This document shows positions 8,509 through 17,500 of a stretch of 64,000 nucleotides of DNA, one piece after another. Source of the stretch: Phycisphaeraceae bacterium D3-23 (lineage in GTDB: Bacteria; Planctomycetota; Phycisphaerae; Phycisphaerales; Phycisphaeraceae); NCBI GenBank assembly GCA_039555135.1, contig CP114179.1, positions 2,480,001 through 2,544,000 on the forward strand, read 5' to 3'. The notes beneath the pieces were generated by a model. It had not been told where the DNA came from. It did not search any database and saw only the letters and a list, made by a program, of their open reading frames with translations. The translations under genes were made by a program, and so were the position numbers. Position 1 is the first letter of the stretch, and each line of letters starts with the position of its first letter.

Positions 8509-9462
8509 ATGCTGCGACTGATCCTCTCCCGCCTGCTGCAACTCCCGGTGATCCTCGTGATCATCCTGATCGTGACCTACGCGATGGTCTGGCTCATGCC
8601 GGGCGACCCGTTTTTGCAGGACGGCGCGAAGCGGCCCGACCAAGCCACGATCGACGCGTGGAAGGCCGAGTACAACATGGACCGCGGCCCGGTCGTCTTC
8701 ATGGGCAGCTACCTCACCGGCATCGTGACCGAGTTCAACTTCGGCGAGTCGATCAAGATGCGCGGCGTCAAGGTCAGCGATATCATCAAAGACGGCATGC
8801 CCGTCTCTGCGGCACTCGGGCTCGCCGCACTGGCCGTCGCGTTGTTCCTGGGCACCCTCGCCGGCGTCGTGGGAGCCCTGCGCCCGAAATCCGCCTGGGA
8901 TACGGCATCCCTTGTCACCACGCTCATCGGCATCTCGCTCCCGAACTTTGTTACCGGCGCGATCCTCCTCGCCATCGGGGCCGGGCTCACGCGCCTGTTC
9001 ATGCCCGACGCCTCCTTCCTCCACGCGCCCCTGGGCGGATGGAGCGGGCCCGCCAATATGATCCTCCCCGCCATCTGCCTCGGGCTCGCGCCCTCCGCCT
9101 ATATCGCGCGGCTCGTCCGGCTGGGCCTGGCCGACATCATGTCCTCCGACTTTGTCAGAACCGCCCGGGCGAAAGGCCTGTCCCGACACCAGGCCTTGTT
9201 TAAGCACGCGCTCAAGGTCGCCTACCTCCCGGTCCTCTCGTTCCTGGGCCCCGCCGCCGCCGCCGCGATGACCGGCTCCTTCGTCGTCGAAAAAATCTTC
9301 AACATCCCCGGCATCGGGCAAGAGTTCGTCAGTGCCGTCGAAAACAAAGACCAGTCCGTCATCCTCGGCGTCGTCCTCGTCTTCGCCACCATCCTCATCG
9401 TCTTCAACCTCATCGTCGACCTCGCCTACGCCTGGATCGACCCCCGCATCGACCTGACGTAA
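8509..9462 (+). CDS. ABC transporter permease, OppB/DppB type
   Basis: The 317-aa integral membrane protein begins MLRLILSRLLQLPVILVIIL, the standard OppB opening, followed by the MPGDPF motif. It has six predicted membrane segments and the cytoplasmic EAA-type loop (VRTARAKGLSRHQALFKHALK) that docks with the ATPase. The end, VFNLIVDLAYAWIDPRIDL, is the family C-terminus. It would form half of a peptide channel with an OppC partner. No oppC, oppD or oppF follows: the next gene is convergent lgt. The partner subunits must lie elsewhere or the system is partial. Confidence 0.88.
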   Translation: MLRLILSRLLQLPVILVIILIVTYAMVWLMPGDPFLQDGAKRPDQATIDAWKAEYNMDRGPVVFMGSYLTGIVTEFNFGESIKMRGVKVSDIIKDGMPVSAALGLAALAVALFLGTLAGVVGALRPKSAWDTASLVTTLIGISLPNFVTGAILLAIGAGLTRLFMPDASFLHAPLGGWSGPANMILPAICLGLAPSAYIARLVRLGLADIMSSDFVRTARAKGLSRHQALFKHALKVAYLPVLSFLGPAAAAAMTGSFVVEKIFNIPGIGQEFVSAVENKDQSVILGVVLVFATILIVFNLIVDLAYAWIDPRIDLT

Positions 9463-9522
9463 GCAGCGTGCGATGATCGAGCCAACCCCATGCCGTGGGC
9501 TAAGCGCCGCGCTAATCGCAAT

Positions 9523-10578
9523 TCAATTCCCGGCGCGAAGCCACCCGCCAAGCTTGTCTTGCTTGCGCTGGAGCGCCACCGTCACCACCGTGACGCCACC
9601 CAGCAGCAGCGCTATGCTCAGCCACTGCCCGCGCGTGACCGCCGGGAGTTGGCCGTCCACCATCAGGTGCGCATCGGGCATGCGGAAGAATTCGTTGAGC
9701 ACCCGCATCAGCGCGTAGCTGATGCCAAACGCCCCGCCGACCAGCCCCGGCCGAACGGCCTTGCGGTAGACGATCAGCAGCACGGCCATCACGACAAGCC
9801 CCTCGGTCAGCCCCGCGAAGAGCTGGCTCGGGTAGCGCGGCGTGAGCAGCGGCGCGACCACCGCCGACACCCCGGCGTCGCCCGCCTGCACCTTCTCGAT
9901 CGCGAACTGCACCAGGTCGTACGACGACGTCGGCACATAGCCCACCGCGCCGCGCACCCCGGCTTCGAGTTGCATCAGCTTCGGGTCCCCGCCGGTCACC
10001 GTGCCGTCCGCCAACCGCTGTGGCAGCCAGTCGCCCATCTCCTGCGGGAACTTCACCGCCAGCGGGAAGTCGGCGGCGCACTCCCGGCCGTAGAGTTCGC
10101 CGTTCACGAAGTTCGCGACGCGTCCGAAGAACAGCCCGATCGGCCCGCCGAAGGCCATGAGGTCGAAGGCGTGCAGCAGCGGGATCCTCTGTCGCCACGC
10201 GAAGAACACACAGCCGAGCATCCCGCCGACGATCCCGCCGTGGCTCGCCATGCCGCCCTGCATGGTCGCGAACACGCCCCAGAACGGAACATCACTTGTG
10301 AACTGCCAGAGCAGCGACGGCTGGTAGAACAATACATAGCCCAGACGGCCGCCGACGACGATGCCGATCGCGAGCGTGACGACAAAGTCCGCCACCTGCG
10401 CGGGCTTCAAGGGCGACACGCCCGCCGTCACGATACGCCGCACCAGGAAGTATCCGAGCGCAAACCCCGCGAGGTACGACAGCCCGTACCAACGCAGCCC
10501 GCCCCCGGGGAACCAGTCCAGCCGCAGCGCGAACGGGTCGAGGTTGTGCAGCCAGGCATCGGCGAGAGGTTGAGGCAT
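9523..10578 (-). CDS. lgt: Prolipoprotein diacylglyceryl transferase
   Basis: The 351-aa polytopic membrane protein transfers diacylglycerol from phosphatidylglycerol to the lipobox Cys of prolipoproteins. Family landmarks are visible: LRWYGLSYLAGF near the N-terminus, GGMASHGGIVGGMLGC (the catalytic-His loop) and GRVANFVNGELYGRE (the Lgt signature with the essential Asn, Glu and Arg). A loop of about 60 residues between GRE and the last helices makes it longer than the usual 270-300 aa. The start has GGAG 8 nt upstream. The Coa1-like gene ends 34 nt before it on the same strand, so the two are probably cotranscribed. Lipoprotein genes at 25194 and 56769 are candidate substrates. Confidence 0.92.
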   Translation of the reverse strand: MPQPLADAWLHNLDPFALRLDWFPGGGLRWYGLSYLAGFALGYFLVRRIVTAGVSPLKPAQVADFVVTLAIGIVVGGRLGYVLFYQPSLLWQFTSDVPFWGVFATMQGGMASHGGIVGGMLGCVFFAWRQRIPLLHAFDLMAFGGPIGLFFGRVANFVNGELYGRECAADFPLAVKFPQEMGDWLPQRLADGTVTGGDPKLMQLEAGVRGAVGYVPTSSYDLVQFAIEKVQAGDAGVSAVVAPLLTPRYPSQLFAGLTEGLVVMAVLLIVYRKAVRPGLVGGAFGISYALMRVLNEFFRMPDAHLMVDGQLPAVTRGQWLSIALLLGGVTVVTVALQRKQDKLGGWLRAGN

Positions 10579-10612
10579 GGAAGCTCCAGGTGATTCGGCC
10601 GGAAAGTTGAAC

Positions 10613-11068
10613 CTACTGCGGCAACTCGTCCGGGTCGCCGATCATCGTAATCACTTCGCCGTTCTGACGGCCGCCGATGCCCATGTCCAGGTGGATAATC
10701 ACCCACGCGCCGTCGACGCGCTCCAGCCGGGAACGCACCGCCGCCTCGCCGACCGGGCCCTCGATCCGGAACATCAGGTCCGCGACGCCATCGCCCTCAT
10801 CGACCTTGCCCAGCACAATAAACTTCGGCTCAAAAGGCACCCCCACACGCTGCCTCACCTCCGGCCGATCCGCCAGCGTCCGCATCGTCAGCTCGAACGG
10901 CTCGGTCTGCTTCACACTCGTAAACGCATACACCAGCCCGATCCCCAGCCCGAAGATCACCACCGAAAGCAGCAGCACGATCGGCAACAGAAACTTTTTC
11001 TTGCGCGGCAGGAAGGGCAGCTTCTCGGGCGGTGCCTCGGCCGCGTTGTCGTTGGGGGTGTCGTTCAT
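10613..11068 (-). CDS. Coa1/Tim21-domain membrane protein (cytochrome oxidase assembly factor-like)
   Basis: The 151-aa protein has a short Pro/Glu-rich cytoplasmic head, one transmembrane helix (about residues 23-47, after PRKKKF) and a C-terminal domain with the Coa1 pattern: ADRPEVRQRVGVP, a strand rich in Val/Phe, GPVGEAAVRSRLERVDGAWVIIHL. In mitochondria Coa1 helps cytochrome c oxidase assembly; the bacterial role is not established. The start at 11068 has no Shine-Dalgarno sequence but lies 10 nt after a TACAAT box. Upstream of lgt by 34 nt, likely the same transcript. Confidence 0.6.
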   Translation of the reverse strand: MNDTPNDNAAEAPPEKLPFLPRKKKFLLPIVLLLSVVIFGLGIGLVYAFTSVKQTEPFELTMRTLADRPEVRQRVGVPFEPKFIVLGKVDEGDGVADLMFRIEGPVGEAAVRSRLERVDGAWVIIHLDMGIGGRQNGEVITMIGDPDELPQ

Positions 11069-11078
11069 CGGGGCCGAG

Positions 11079-11084
11079 ATTGTA
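11079..11084 (-). promoter_or_regulatory. -10 hexamer TACAAT for Coa1-lgt
   Basis: On the minus strand TACAAT is followed by CTCGGCCCCG and then the ATG, a 10-nt gap without a ribosome site. The string TACAATCTCGGCCCC is also found before the methyltransferase gene at 25123. Confidence 0.45.
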
Positions 11085-11121
11085 CGGCTATCCCTTGACC
11101 GGAGGAAACAACTGTCGCATG

Positions 11122-11164
11122 CCCGCAGTGTTGGGGTGAGCAACGCGAACGCCAATACTGCGGG
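11122..11164. repeat. CCCGC(A/G)GTRTTG palindrome, intergenic copy
   Basis: Arms CCCGCAGTGTTGG and CCAATACTGCGGG (one mismatch) around 17 nt. A related palindrome lies in frame inside murA at 59484-59527. This copy sits between the divergent Coa1-like and tsaB genes. Confidence 0.6.
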
Positions 11165-11173
11165 ATACCGCGA

Positions 11174-11179
11174 TACAAT
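11174..11179 (+). promoter_or_regulatory. -10 hexamer TACAAT, leaderless start of tsaB
   Basis: TACAAT ends 8 nt before the ATG at 11188; the gap is C-rich and has no ribosome site. Confidence 0.5.
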
Positions 11180-11187
11180 CCCACCCC

Positions 11188-11976
11188 ATGCCCGCCGACG
11201 CCCCCACCTCCATCGCCCTAGAAACCGCCGGCCGCGTCGGCCACATCGCGCTGGGACTCGGGGACCAGTGCGTCGCGCAGCGCGACATCCCCCGCACCCG
11301 CCAACGCAACCTCGAACTCGTCCCCACCCTCGACGCCCTGCTCCGCGAGCACAAGCTCGGCCCCGCCGACCTCGACGAGTGCTACGTCGCCCTAGGCCCC
11401 GGCTCGTTCACCGGGCTCCGCATGGCCATCGCCACCGCGCAGATGCTCGCGCTCGCTCAGCCCGCGCTCAAACTCGTCGGCGTCCCGACCCTCGACGTGT
11501 TGGCGCTGCAACACAAAGACGCTGCCGAGCACGTCGCCGTGATGCTCAACCTCAAACGCGGCACGTCCTACTGCGCCACCTACCGCGCGGGCGACTGCAT
11601 CCTCGAACCCGCGATCCGCACGACCGACGAACTGCTCGCCCAGTCGCCCCGCCCCCTCGCCCTCGTCGCCGAGATCGACCCCGGGTTGCCAACAACGAGC
11701 GACGAATCGCTAACGAGCCGCGACCGTAAGGGAGTGGGGCCAACACGATCTACCGCAGCCCCGCTCCCTCACGGTCGCGGCTCGTTCAATCCCAAAGGCG
11801 CGACGGAGCTCCACTGGCTCGACCCCGCCGACACCGCCCCCGACCCCGCCGTCACCTGGCAGCTCGGCCACGCGCTCGCCCGCGCCGGCCAATTCACCGA
11901 CCCGCCGCAGCTCCTCCCGCGCTACATCCGCGAACCCGAAGCCGTCACGCTCTGGGAACAGCAGGGCAAGGGGTAG
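11188..11976 (+). CDS. tsaB: tRNA threonylcarbamoyladenosine biosynthesis protein TsaB
   Basis: The 262-aa ASKHA-fold protein partners TsaD and TsaE in making t6A37 on ANN-decoding tRNAs. N-terminal IALETAG and the signature GPGSFTGLR (residues 70-78) are diagnostic. Residues about 175-200 are encoded by a 75-bp inverted repeat (11712-11786), giving an odd segment ending PLPHGRGSF that normal TsaB lacks. It is a multiple of three, so the frame is kept, and it falls in the variable C-terminal half. The start follows a TACAAT box. A TAGCC-family repeat begins 8 nt after the stop. Confidence 0.88.
   Translation: MPADAPTSIALETAGRVGHIALGLGDQCVAQRDIPRTRQRNLELVPTLDALLREHKLGPADLDECYVALGPGSFTGLRMAIATAQMLALAQPALKLVGVPTLDVLALQHKDAAEHVAVMLNLKRGTSYCATYRAGDCILEPAIRTTDELLAQSPRPLALVAEIDPGLPTTSDESLTSRDRKGVGPTRSTAAPLPHGRGSFNPKGATELHWLDPADTAPDPAVTWQLGHALARAGQFTDPPQLLPRYIREPEAVTLWEQQGKG
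11712..11786. repeat. In-frame 75-bp palindromic insert within tsaB
   Basis: Arms of 28 nt (11712-11739 and 11759-11786) differ at two positions; the loop is 19 nt. The arms begin AACGAGCCGCGACCGT. The length is exactly 25 codons and the reading frame is open through both arms. Confidence 0.75.
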
Positions 11977-11983
11977 AAATCTG

Positions 11984-12053
11984 TTTAGCCCTGGCCCCAA
12001 CGGGGCCGGCGTTTGGCACACCCCAAACGCGCCGCCCGTTGGGCGGTCGGCTA
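11984..12053. repeat. TAGCC...GGCTA palindromic repeat (copy 3)
   Basis: A 70-bp unit from TTTAGCCCTGG to GGTCGGCTA. Left arm CCCCAACGGGGCC...GCGTTTGG pairs with CCAAACGCGCCGCCCGTTGGG on the right, with mismatches. It lies between tsaB and der. Confidence 0.65.
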
Positions 12054-12070
12054 GACGAAGATACGCATGC

Positions 12071-12076
12071 TATAAT
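12071..12076 (+). promoter_or_regulatory. -10 box TATAAT upstream of der
   Basis: A perfect TATAAT, 101 nt before the der start. No good -35 is visible at 16-18 nt. The implied leader is about 95 nt. Confidence 0.4.
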
Positions 12077-12177
12077 CCTGCCTACGCCCTCCCCGCAGGC
12101 GAAATGACAGCGGGAAACACTCAACCGTTCGCGGCACCTCTGCGTTCCCACGCCGCCGCGACCAACGGAGCCCTACC

Positions 12178-13587
12178 ATGCCCCTGCCCAAGATCGTTAT
12201 CGTCGGCCGACCCAACGTCGGCAAGTCGTCGCTATTGAACCGCCTCGCGATGCGAAGGATCTCTATCGTCGACCCCACCGCCGGCGTCACCCGTGACCGC
12301 ATCTCGACCACCATCGAGGTCCCCGCGCAGAAGGCCGGCCAACCCCCGCACCACGCCACCGTCATCGACACCGGCGGCTACGGCATCAAAGACACCATGG
12401 ACCTCACCGCCGAGGTCGAGCAGCAGATCGCGCACGGCCTGGCCGAGGCGGACCTGATCCTCTTCGTCGTCGATGCGCAGTCCGGCATCGTCACGCTCGA
12501 CGAGACCATGGCCAATGTCCTCCGCACCAGCGCGGGCTCGGGCAAGTTTAGAAAGCCCATCCTGCTCGTCGCTAACAAGGTCGACGCCGACAACCTCGAG
12601 CCCACCGCCTACAACGCGATGCAGCTGGGCTTCGGCGAACCCGTCTGCGTCTCGGCCAACACGAAGTACGGCATCGCCCACCTCTACGACAAGATCCACG
12701 AACACATCGACTTCGCCGGCTTCACCGAAGAAGAAGACGAGATCGACGAAGGCATCAAGATCGCGCTCGTCGGCAAACGCAACGCCGGCAAGTCCACGCT
12801 CGTCAACGCGCTGGCGGGGGAAGAGCGCGTGATCGTCTCCGAGCAGGCGGGCACGACCCGCGACTCGGTCGATATCAAGCTCGACCTGGGCGGGCAGCAG
12901 GCGACACTCATCGACACGGCCGGGGTGCGCAAAACCAAGTCGCTCGCCGGGGATATCGAGTTCTACAGCCAGCACCGCTCGCTGCGCAGCGTCCGCCGCG
13001 CGGATGTGTGCCTGCTGCTGATCGATGCCGCGGTGCCCGTGAGCCAGGTCGACCACCAGCTCGTGAACGAGATCACCAAGCACCATCGGCCGACGGTGAT
13101 CGTGGTGAACAAGTGGGACGTGGCCGAGGAAGAGTACACGCAGGACGAGTATGTCGAGTACCTGGACGACTCGCTCAAGGGGCTGAGCTTTGCGCCGATC
13201 GTTTTTATCAGCGCGCTCAAGGGCGAGGGGATGCGCGAGGCGGTGGCGATGGCGCTCAACCTGTACGAGCAGTCGCACCACCGGATGGGGACGAGCGAGC
13301 TGAACCGCGCGATCGAGGAGATCACCGCCGAGCGCGGGCCCAGCAACAAGCACGGCAAGCACGCGCGGATCTACTACGCGACCCAGGTCGAGGTCGCCCC
13401 GCCGACGGTCGCGCTGTTTGTGAACGACACGGACCTGTTCAATCTCAACTGGCAGCAGTACCTCGTCAACCGGATGCGCGACCGCGTCGCGTTCAGCGAG
13501 GTGCCCATCAAGCTGATCCTGCGCGGGAAAGATAAACTGACCCCCGAGCAGCGAAAAGCGCTCAAGCACAGCGCGTCGAAGTCGTAG
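12178..13587 (+). CDS. der: Ribosome-associated GTPase Der (EngA)
   Basis: The 469-aa protein has two tandem G domains and a C-terminal KH-like domain, the Der architecture, and is needed for 50S subunit assembly. G domain 1 shows GRPNVGKS (P-loop, residue 10), DTGG and NKVD. G domain 2 shows GKRNAGKST, DTAG and NKWD. The C-terminal domain ends in the usual basic KLTPEQRKALKH segment. Length and motif order are normal. The start ATG follows GGAGCCCTACC, with GGAG 10 nt upstream. A strong hairpin follows the stop at 13602-13629. Confidence 0.95.
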   Translation: MPLPKIVIVGRPNVGKSSLLNRLAMRRISIVDPTAGVTRDRISTTIEVPAQKAGQPPHHATVIDTGGYGIKDTMDLTAEVEQQIAHGLAEADLILFVVDAQSGIVTLDETMANVLRTSAGSGKFRKPILLVANKVDADNLEPTAYNAMQLGFGEPVCVSANTKYGIAHLYDKIHEHIDFAGFTEEEDEIDEGIKIALVGKRNAGKSTLVNALAGEERVIVSEQAGTTRDSVDIKLDLGGQQATLIDTAGVRKTKSLAGDIEFYSQHRSLRSVRRADVCLLLIDAAVPVSQVDHQLVNEITKHHRPTVIVVNKWDVAEEEYTQDEYVEYLDDSLKGLSFAPIVFISALKGEGMREAVAMALNLYEQSHHRMGTSELNRAIEEITAERGPSNKHGKHARIYYATQVEVAPPTVALFVNDTDLFNLNWQQYLVNRMRDRVAFSEVPIKLILRGKDKLTPEQRKALKHSASKS

Positions 13588-13601
13588 TCGTTTGAACCCC
13601 G

Positions 13602-13629
13602 AGGCCAAGGGACTCAAGTCCCTTGGCCT
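13602..13629 (+). terminator. Stem-loop after der
   Basis: Perfect 12-nt arms AGGCCAAGGGAC / GTCCCTTGGCCT with a TCAA loop, 14 nt after the der stop. There is no T-run. The GGGACT-AAGTCCC core resembles the palindrome embedded in dnaE at 17450. Confidence 0.6.
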
Positions 13630-13650
13630 AACCCCATAAGGAATTCACCC

Positions 13651-13860
13651 ATGCCCCGCCTCGTCCGCCTCGACGCCACCGGCCCGATCGAAGTCCCGCC
13701 GCAGAATGAGTCCGTCTGGGTCTGCGGCTGCGGGCTCTCGCGCGAGATGCCCTTCTGTGACGGCTCGCACAAGAAGTGCGCCAAGATGGAGCCCGACAGC
13801 GCCAAGGTCTACATCTACGACAACGACCGCAAACGCGTCGTGGATGAGAAGGACGCCTAA
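13651..13860 (+). CDS. CDGSH-type iron-sulfur protein
   Basis: The 69-aa protein has one complete CDGSH motif, CGCGLSREMPFCDGSH, which provides the three-Cys one-His ligation of a [2Fe-2S] cluster. Such proteins act in redox sensing or cluster transfer; the specific role is unknown. The ATG at 13651 lies downstream of AAGGAATTCACCC, with AAGGA about 10 nt before it. A perfect hairpin begins right at the stop codon. Confidence 0.88.
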   Translation: MPRLVRLDATGPIEVPPQNESVWVCGCGLSREMPFCDGSHKKCAKMEPDSAKVYIYDNDRKRVVDEKDA

Positions 13861-13886
13861 AGCACGGGGGTAGCCACCCCCGTGCT
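13861..13886 (+). terminator. Stem-loop at the CDGSH gene stop
   Basis: Perfect 11-nt arms AGCACGGGGGT / ACCCCCGTGCT with a 4-nt loop, followed by TTTA. It starts one base after the stop codon. Confidence 0.65.
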
Positions 13887-13906
13887 TTACCCCCAGCATT
13901 TTTGTC

Positions 13907-14416
13907 ATGGCGGAATCCCTCGCCCTCACCCCCGACCTCCCGCGCGCCGAGCGTTACCGCGAGCTGCTCCCCCAGCTCCGCGCGATGCTCGAGGGCGAGA
14001 CGGACACCATCGCGAACCTCGCCAACACCGCGGCCGCGCTTCGCCAGGCCTTCGGCTTCTTCTGGGTCGGGTTTTATCTCGTCAAGCCCACCCCCGGTGC
14101 AACGGACGATACGCAGCTCGTCCTCGGCCCGTTCCAGGGCCCGATCGCCTGCACCCGCATCGCCAGGGGCAGAGGCGTCTGCGGCAGCGCGTGGGAACAG
14201 AAGCAGACCCTCATCGTCCCGGACGTCAACGCCTTCCCCGGCCACATCGCCTGTGCCAGCGACAGCCAGAGCGAGATCGTCGTGCCCATGTTTGATGAAA
14301 GCGGTGACGTTTGGGCCGTGCTGGATGTTGATAGCGATCGGCTCGATGACTTCAGCGAAGTCGATCGCGATGCGCTGGAGCAGCTTGTGGCGTGGCTGAT
14401 TCCGGGTGCCACATAG
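13907..14416 (+). CDS. GAF-domain free methionine-(R)-sulfoxide reductase
   Basis: The 169-aa single GAF domain carries the fRMsr signatures LGPFQGPIACTRI, GRGVCGSAW and FPGHIACASDSQSEIVVP. These contain the three redox Cys residues expected for reduction of free Met-(R)-sulfoxide. It protects against oxidative damage using thioredoxin. The final residues Gly-Ala-Thr and the TAG stop are encoded by the left arm of a GGGTGCCAC palindrome (14404-14485), so that repeat has set the C-terminus. The start has no strong ribosome site (TTTTTGTC upstream). Confidence 0.87.
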   Translation: MAESLALTPDLPRAERYRELLPQLRAMLEGETDTIANLANTAAALRQAFGFFWVGFYLVKPTPGATDDTQLVLGPFQGPIACTRIARGRGVCGSAWEQKQTLIVPDVNAFPGHIACASDSQSEIVVPMFDESGDVWAVLDVDSDRLDDFSEVDRDALEQLVAWLIPGAT

Positions 14417-14485
14417 CGCAGCTATGTGCGAATGGGGCATGCCGATAGGTAAGCAAACAGCACATAGCTGCGCTATGTGGCACCC
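14404..14485. repeat. GGGTGCCAC-ended palindrome (variant), overlapping a stop codon
   Basis: Perfect 25-nt arms (14404-14428, 14461-14485) starting GGGTGCCACATAGCGCAG. The outer 9 nt match the repeats at 19664, 32706 and 53906; the inner sequence differs. The TAG inside the left arm ends the preceding gene. Confidence 0.7.
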
Positions 14486-14523
14486 ACGGCTCTCTGCGTC
14501 TGTACGTCTTTACGCGAACAAAA

Positions 14524-17500
14524 TCAATACCGATCGATCGACTGCCCGCCGTCGTCGTGCATGGCGAAGGCGAGGTTGCCTTCGCTCTGGACTTCGCCGA
14601 ACTGTTTGAGGGCGGCGCGTTTATTGACCTTGGGCGGGCCCATCAGCTCGCACTTTGCGTCTCGGTCGTCGAGGTTGTTGAGGACGGTCTCGATGCTGTG
14701 GACGAGGTTAGGGTCGACGTTGAGGCGCAGCCCGGAGACGCGGAGCGAGACGATGTCGCCAGCTTCGTGCAGCTCGAACAGGACACCCGCGTTGCCGCCG
14801 CCCCGCATAGACGACTGGCGGAGGAGTTCTTTCAAGCGGGTGAACTGGTCGCGCGACTCGCCGTTGCGCGATGCGGTGTCGGCCTTCTCATGGATGACGA
14901 TCTTCACCTGCTCGGTCAACTGCGCGGCGGCCTGGGCGACGGGGACGACCTTGTTGACGACGATGCTGGGCTCCTCGCGTCGGCGGTCGACCTTGCCGAC
15001 GAGGAAGACGACCTCGTCCATCTCGAGGTGCATGTAGCTGGTGGCGAAGGTGTCGGAGAAGCAGACGGCATCGATCTTGCGGGCGTGGTCCTCGAGGGTG
15101 AGCATCGCCATCTTTTGGCCGGCGGATCGGCCGTTCTTGACCAGCGTGTGTCGGACGCGGGTGAGCATGCCGCCGACGACGACCTGCGCCCCGGCGGGGA
15201 GGTCGTCGATGTCGGCGACGGACGCGGTGCCGAAGCGGGCGATGGCGTCGCGGTGTTCATCGAGCGGGTGGCTCGACACGTAGAAGCCCATGACCTCTTT
15301 TTCGTAGGCGAGGAGCTCGGCGGTGGGCCAGGGCTCGGTGGTGGGGAGGGGGACTTGTTGTTTGGTTTGACTACCGTCCTCCGAAGGCGATGAATCGCCT
15401 TCGCCTCCAACGGGCTGGCCGAACATGTTGAGCTGGCCCGAGGCGCGGTCGGCGGCGGCGCGTTGGCCTGCCTTCATGGCGCTGTCGAGCGCTTCGCAGA
15501 GGGCGGCCCGGCTGTCGATGCCGTGGAGCGAATCGAACGCGCCGCACTTGATAATGGCTTCGACGGTCGCCCGGTTCAGGGCCTTGAGGTCGGCGCGCTC
15601 GCAGAAGTCGAAGAGCCCGATGTACGGCCCATTCTTGTCGCGTTCGTCGACGATAGACTGGATCGCCTTCTCGCCGACGCCCTTGACCGCGTGCATCCCG
15701 AAGCGGATGTGGCCGGTGTTGGTGGTGACGGGCTCGTCCTTGTCGTGGACGACGCTGAACGCGACCTGGCTGAGGTTGATGTCGGGGGGCTTGACCTCGA
15801 CGCCGCGTTTGCCGCTGGGCAGCAGGAGTTTTTTGCACTCGTCGATGTACTCGATGACCTTGTCGGTGTTGCCCGATTCGTAGGTCAGGACCGCGGCCAT
15901 GTACTGGAGCGGGAAGTGTGTCTTCAGATAGGCGGTCTGGTACGCGACGATGGCGTAGCCGGTCGAGTGCGACTTGTTGAAGCCGTAGCCCGCGAATTTC
16001 AGGATCAGGTCGAAGAGTTCGGTTGATACTTTCTCGGGGACCTTGTTGATCTCTTTCGCGCCTTTGACGAAGTCGGCGCGGGCGGCGTTGATCGTTTTTT
16101 CTTTCTTTTTGCTGATCGCCTTGATGATGGTGTAGGCCTGGCGGAGCGGGATGCCGCCGAGCTGGTTGATGACCTGCATCACCTGCTCCTGGTAGACCAT
16201 GATGCCGTAGGTCTCGCTCGTGAGGTTATCGACGATGTCGTGGACTTTGGGGACCTGTTCCCGGGCGTGCTTGCGGTTGTTGTAGTTGGGGATGAGCTCC
16301 ATCGGGCCCGGTCGGTAGAGCGCGTTGGCGGCGATGAGGTCGTTGAGCCGGTCGGGCTTCATAGCCATGAGCAGGTTGCGCATGCCGCCGGACTCGAACT
16401 GGAACACGCCTGCGGTCTCGCCGCGCTCGAAGAGCTTGAGGACGCGGGGGTCGTCGTACTTGAGGCGTTCGAGGTCGAGCGGGTGGTAGGCGGGGTCGTC
16501 GGGGTCGGCGCCTTCGAGCTGGGTGCTGCCCTTGCCGGGCTTGACGGCGGCGTAGACCTGTTTGTTCGAAAAATCCCTGGAAATCAGGAGTTTGGCGCGT
16601 TCGATGATGGAGAGGGTGCGGAGCCCGAGGAAGTCCATCTTGAGCAGGCCGACCTTTTCGCAGGTGGGTCCGTCCCACTGCGTGACGATCTGGTCGTCCT
16701 GGGCCGGGGGTTTGTAGAGCGGGCAGATGTTGTCGAGGGGCTGGGTGGCGACGATGACGCCGGCGGCGTGGACACCGGCGTGTCGCGCGTTGCCTTCGAG
16801 CCGGCGTGCGGTGTCGTAGACCCCGCGGACCATCGGGCTGTCGTCGTAGAGCTTCTTGAGGTCGGGCTCCTGCTCGAGCGCGGAGTCGAGCGTTGTTTTC
16901 AAACCGTCGCCGACGAGCTTGCAGACCTTGTCGACTTCGGAGAGCGGCATGTCGAGGACGCGGCCGACGTCACGGATAGCGGCGCGGGCCTTGAGTGTTC
17001 CGAAGGTGATGATCTGCGCGACGAAGCCGTATTTTTCGCGTACCCATTTGAGGATGTCGCCTCGGCCGTCCTGGCACATATCGATATCGATATCGGGGTA
17101 CTCGGATCGGTCGGGGTCGGTGAATCGCTCGAAGAGCAGGCCGTATTCGACGGGGCAGGCGTTGGAGAGGCCCATGACGTAGCCGGTCATGGTGCCGACG
17201 CCGGAGCCGCGTGCGTTGCAGGGGATATCGTTTTGTCGGCCGTAGTTGACGAAGTCCCAGCAGATGATGAAGTAGGCGGAGATCTTTTTATCGGCGAGGA
17301 TGCCGAGTTCGCGTTCGAGGCGTTCGCGGATTTCTGTTGTGATGCCTTGGGTGCCGTAGCGCCAGACGAGGCCGGCTTCGCAGAGGAGGCGGAGTGCGAG
17401 GTCGCAGTGGAGTTCGAGCGCGTCTCGGTCGATGTCGGGAGGGGTCTCATGGGGACTGAAGTCCCCAGGCCTGGAGCCATTTTCATCTTCGTCTTTTTCG

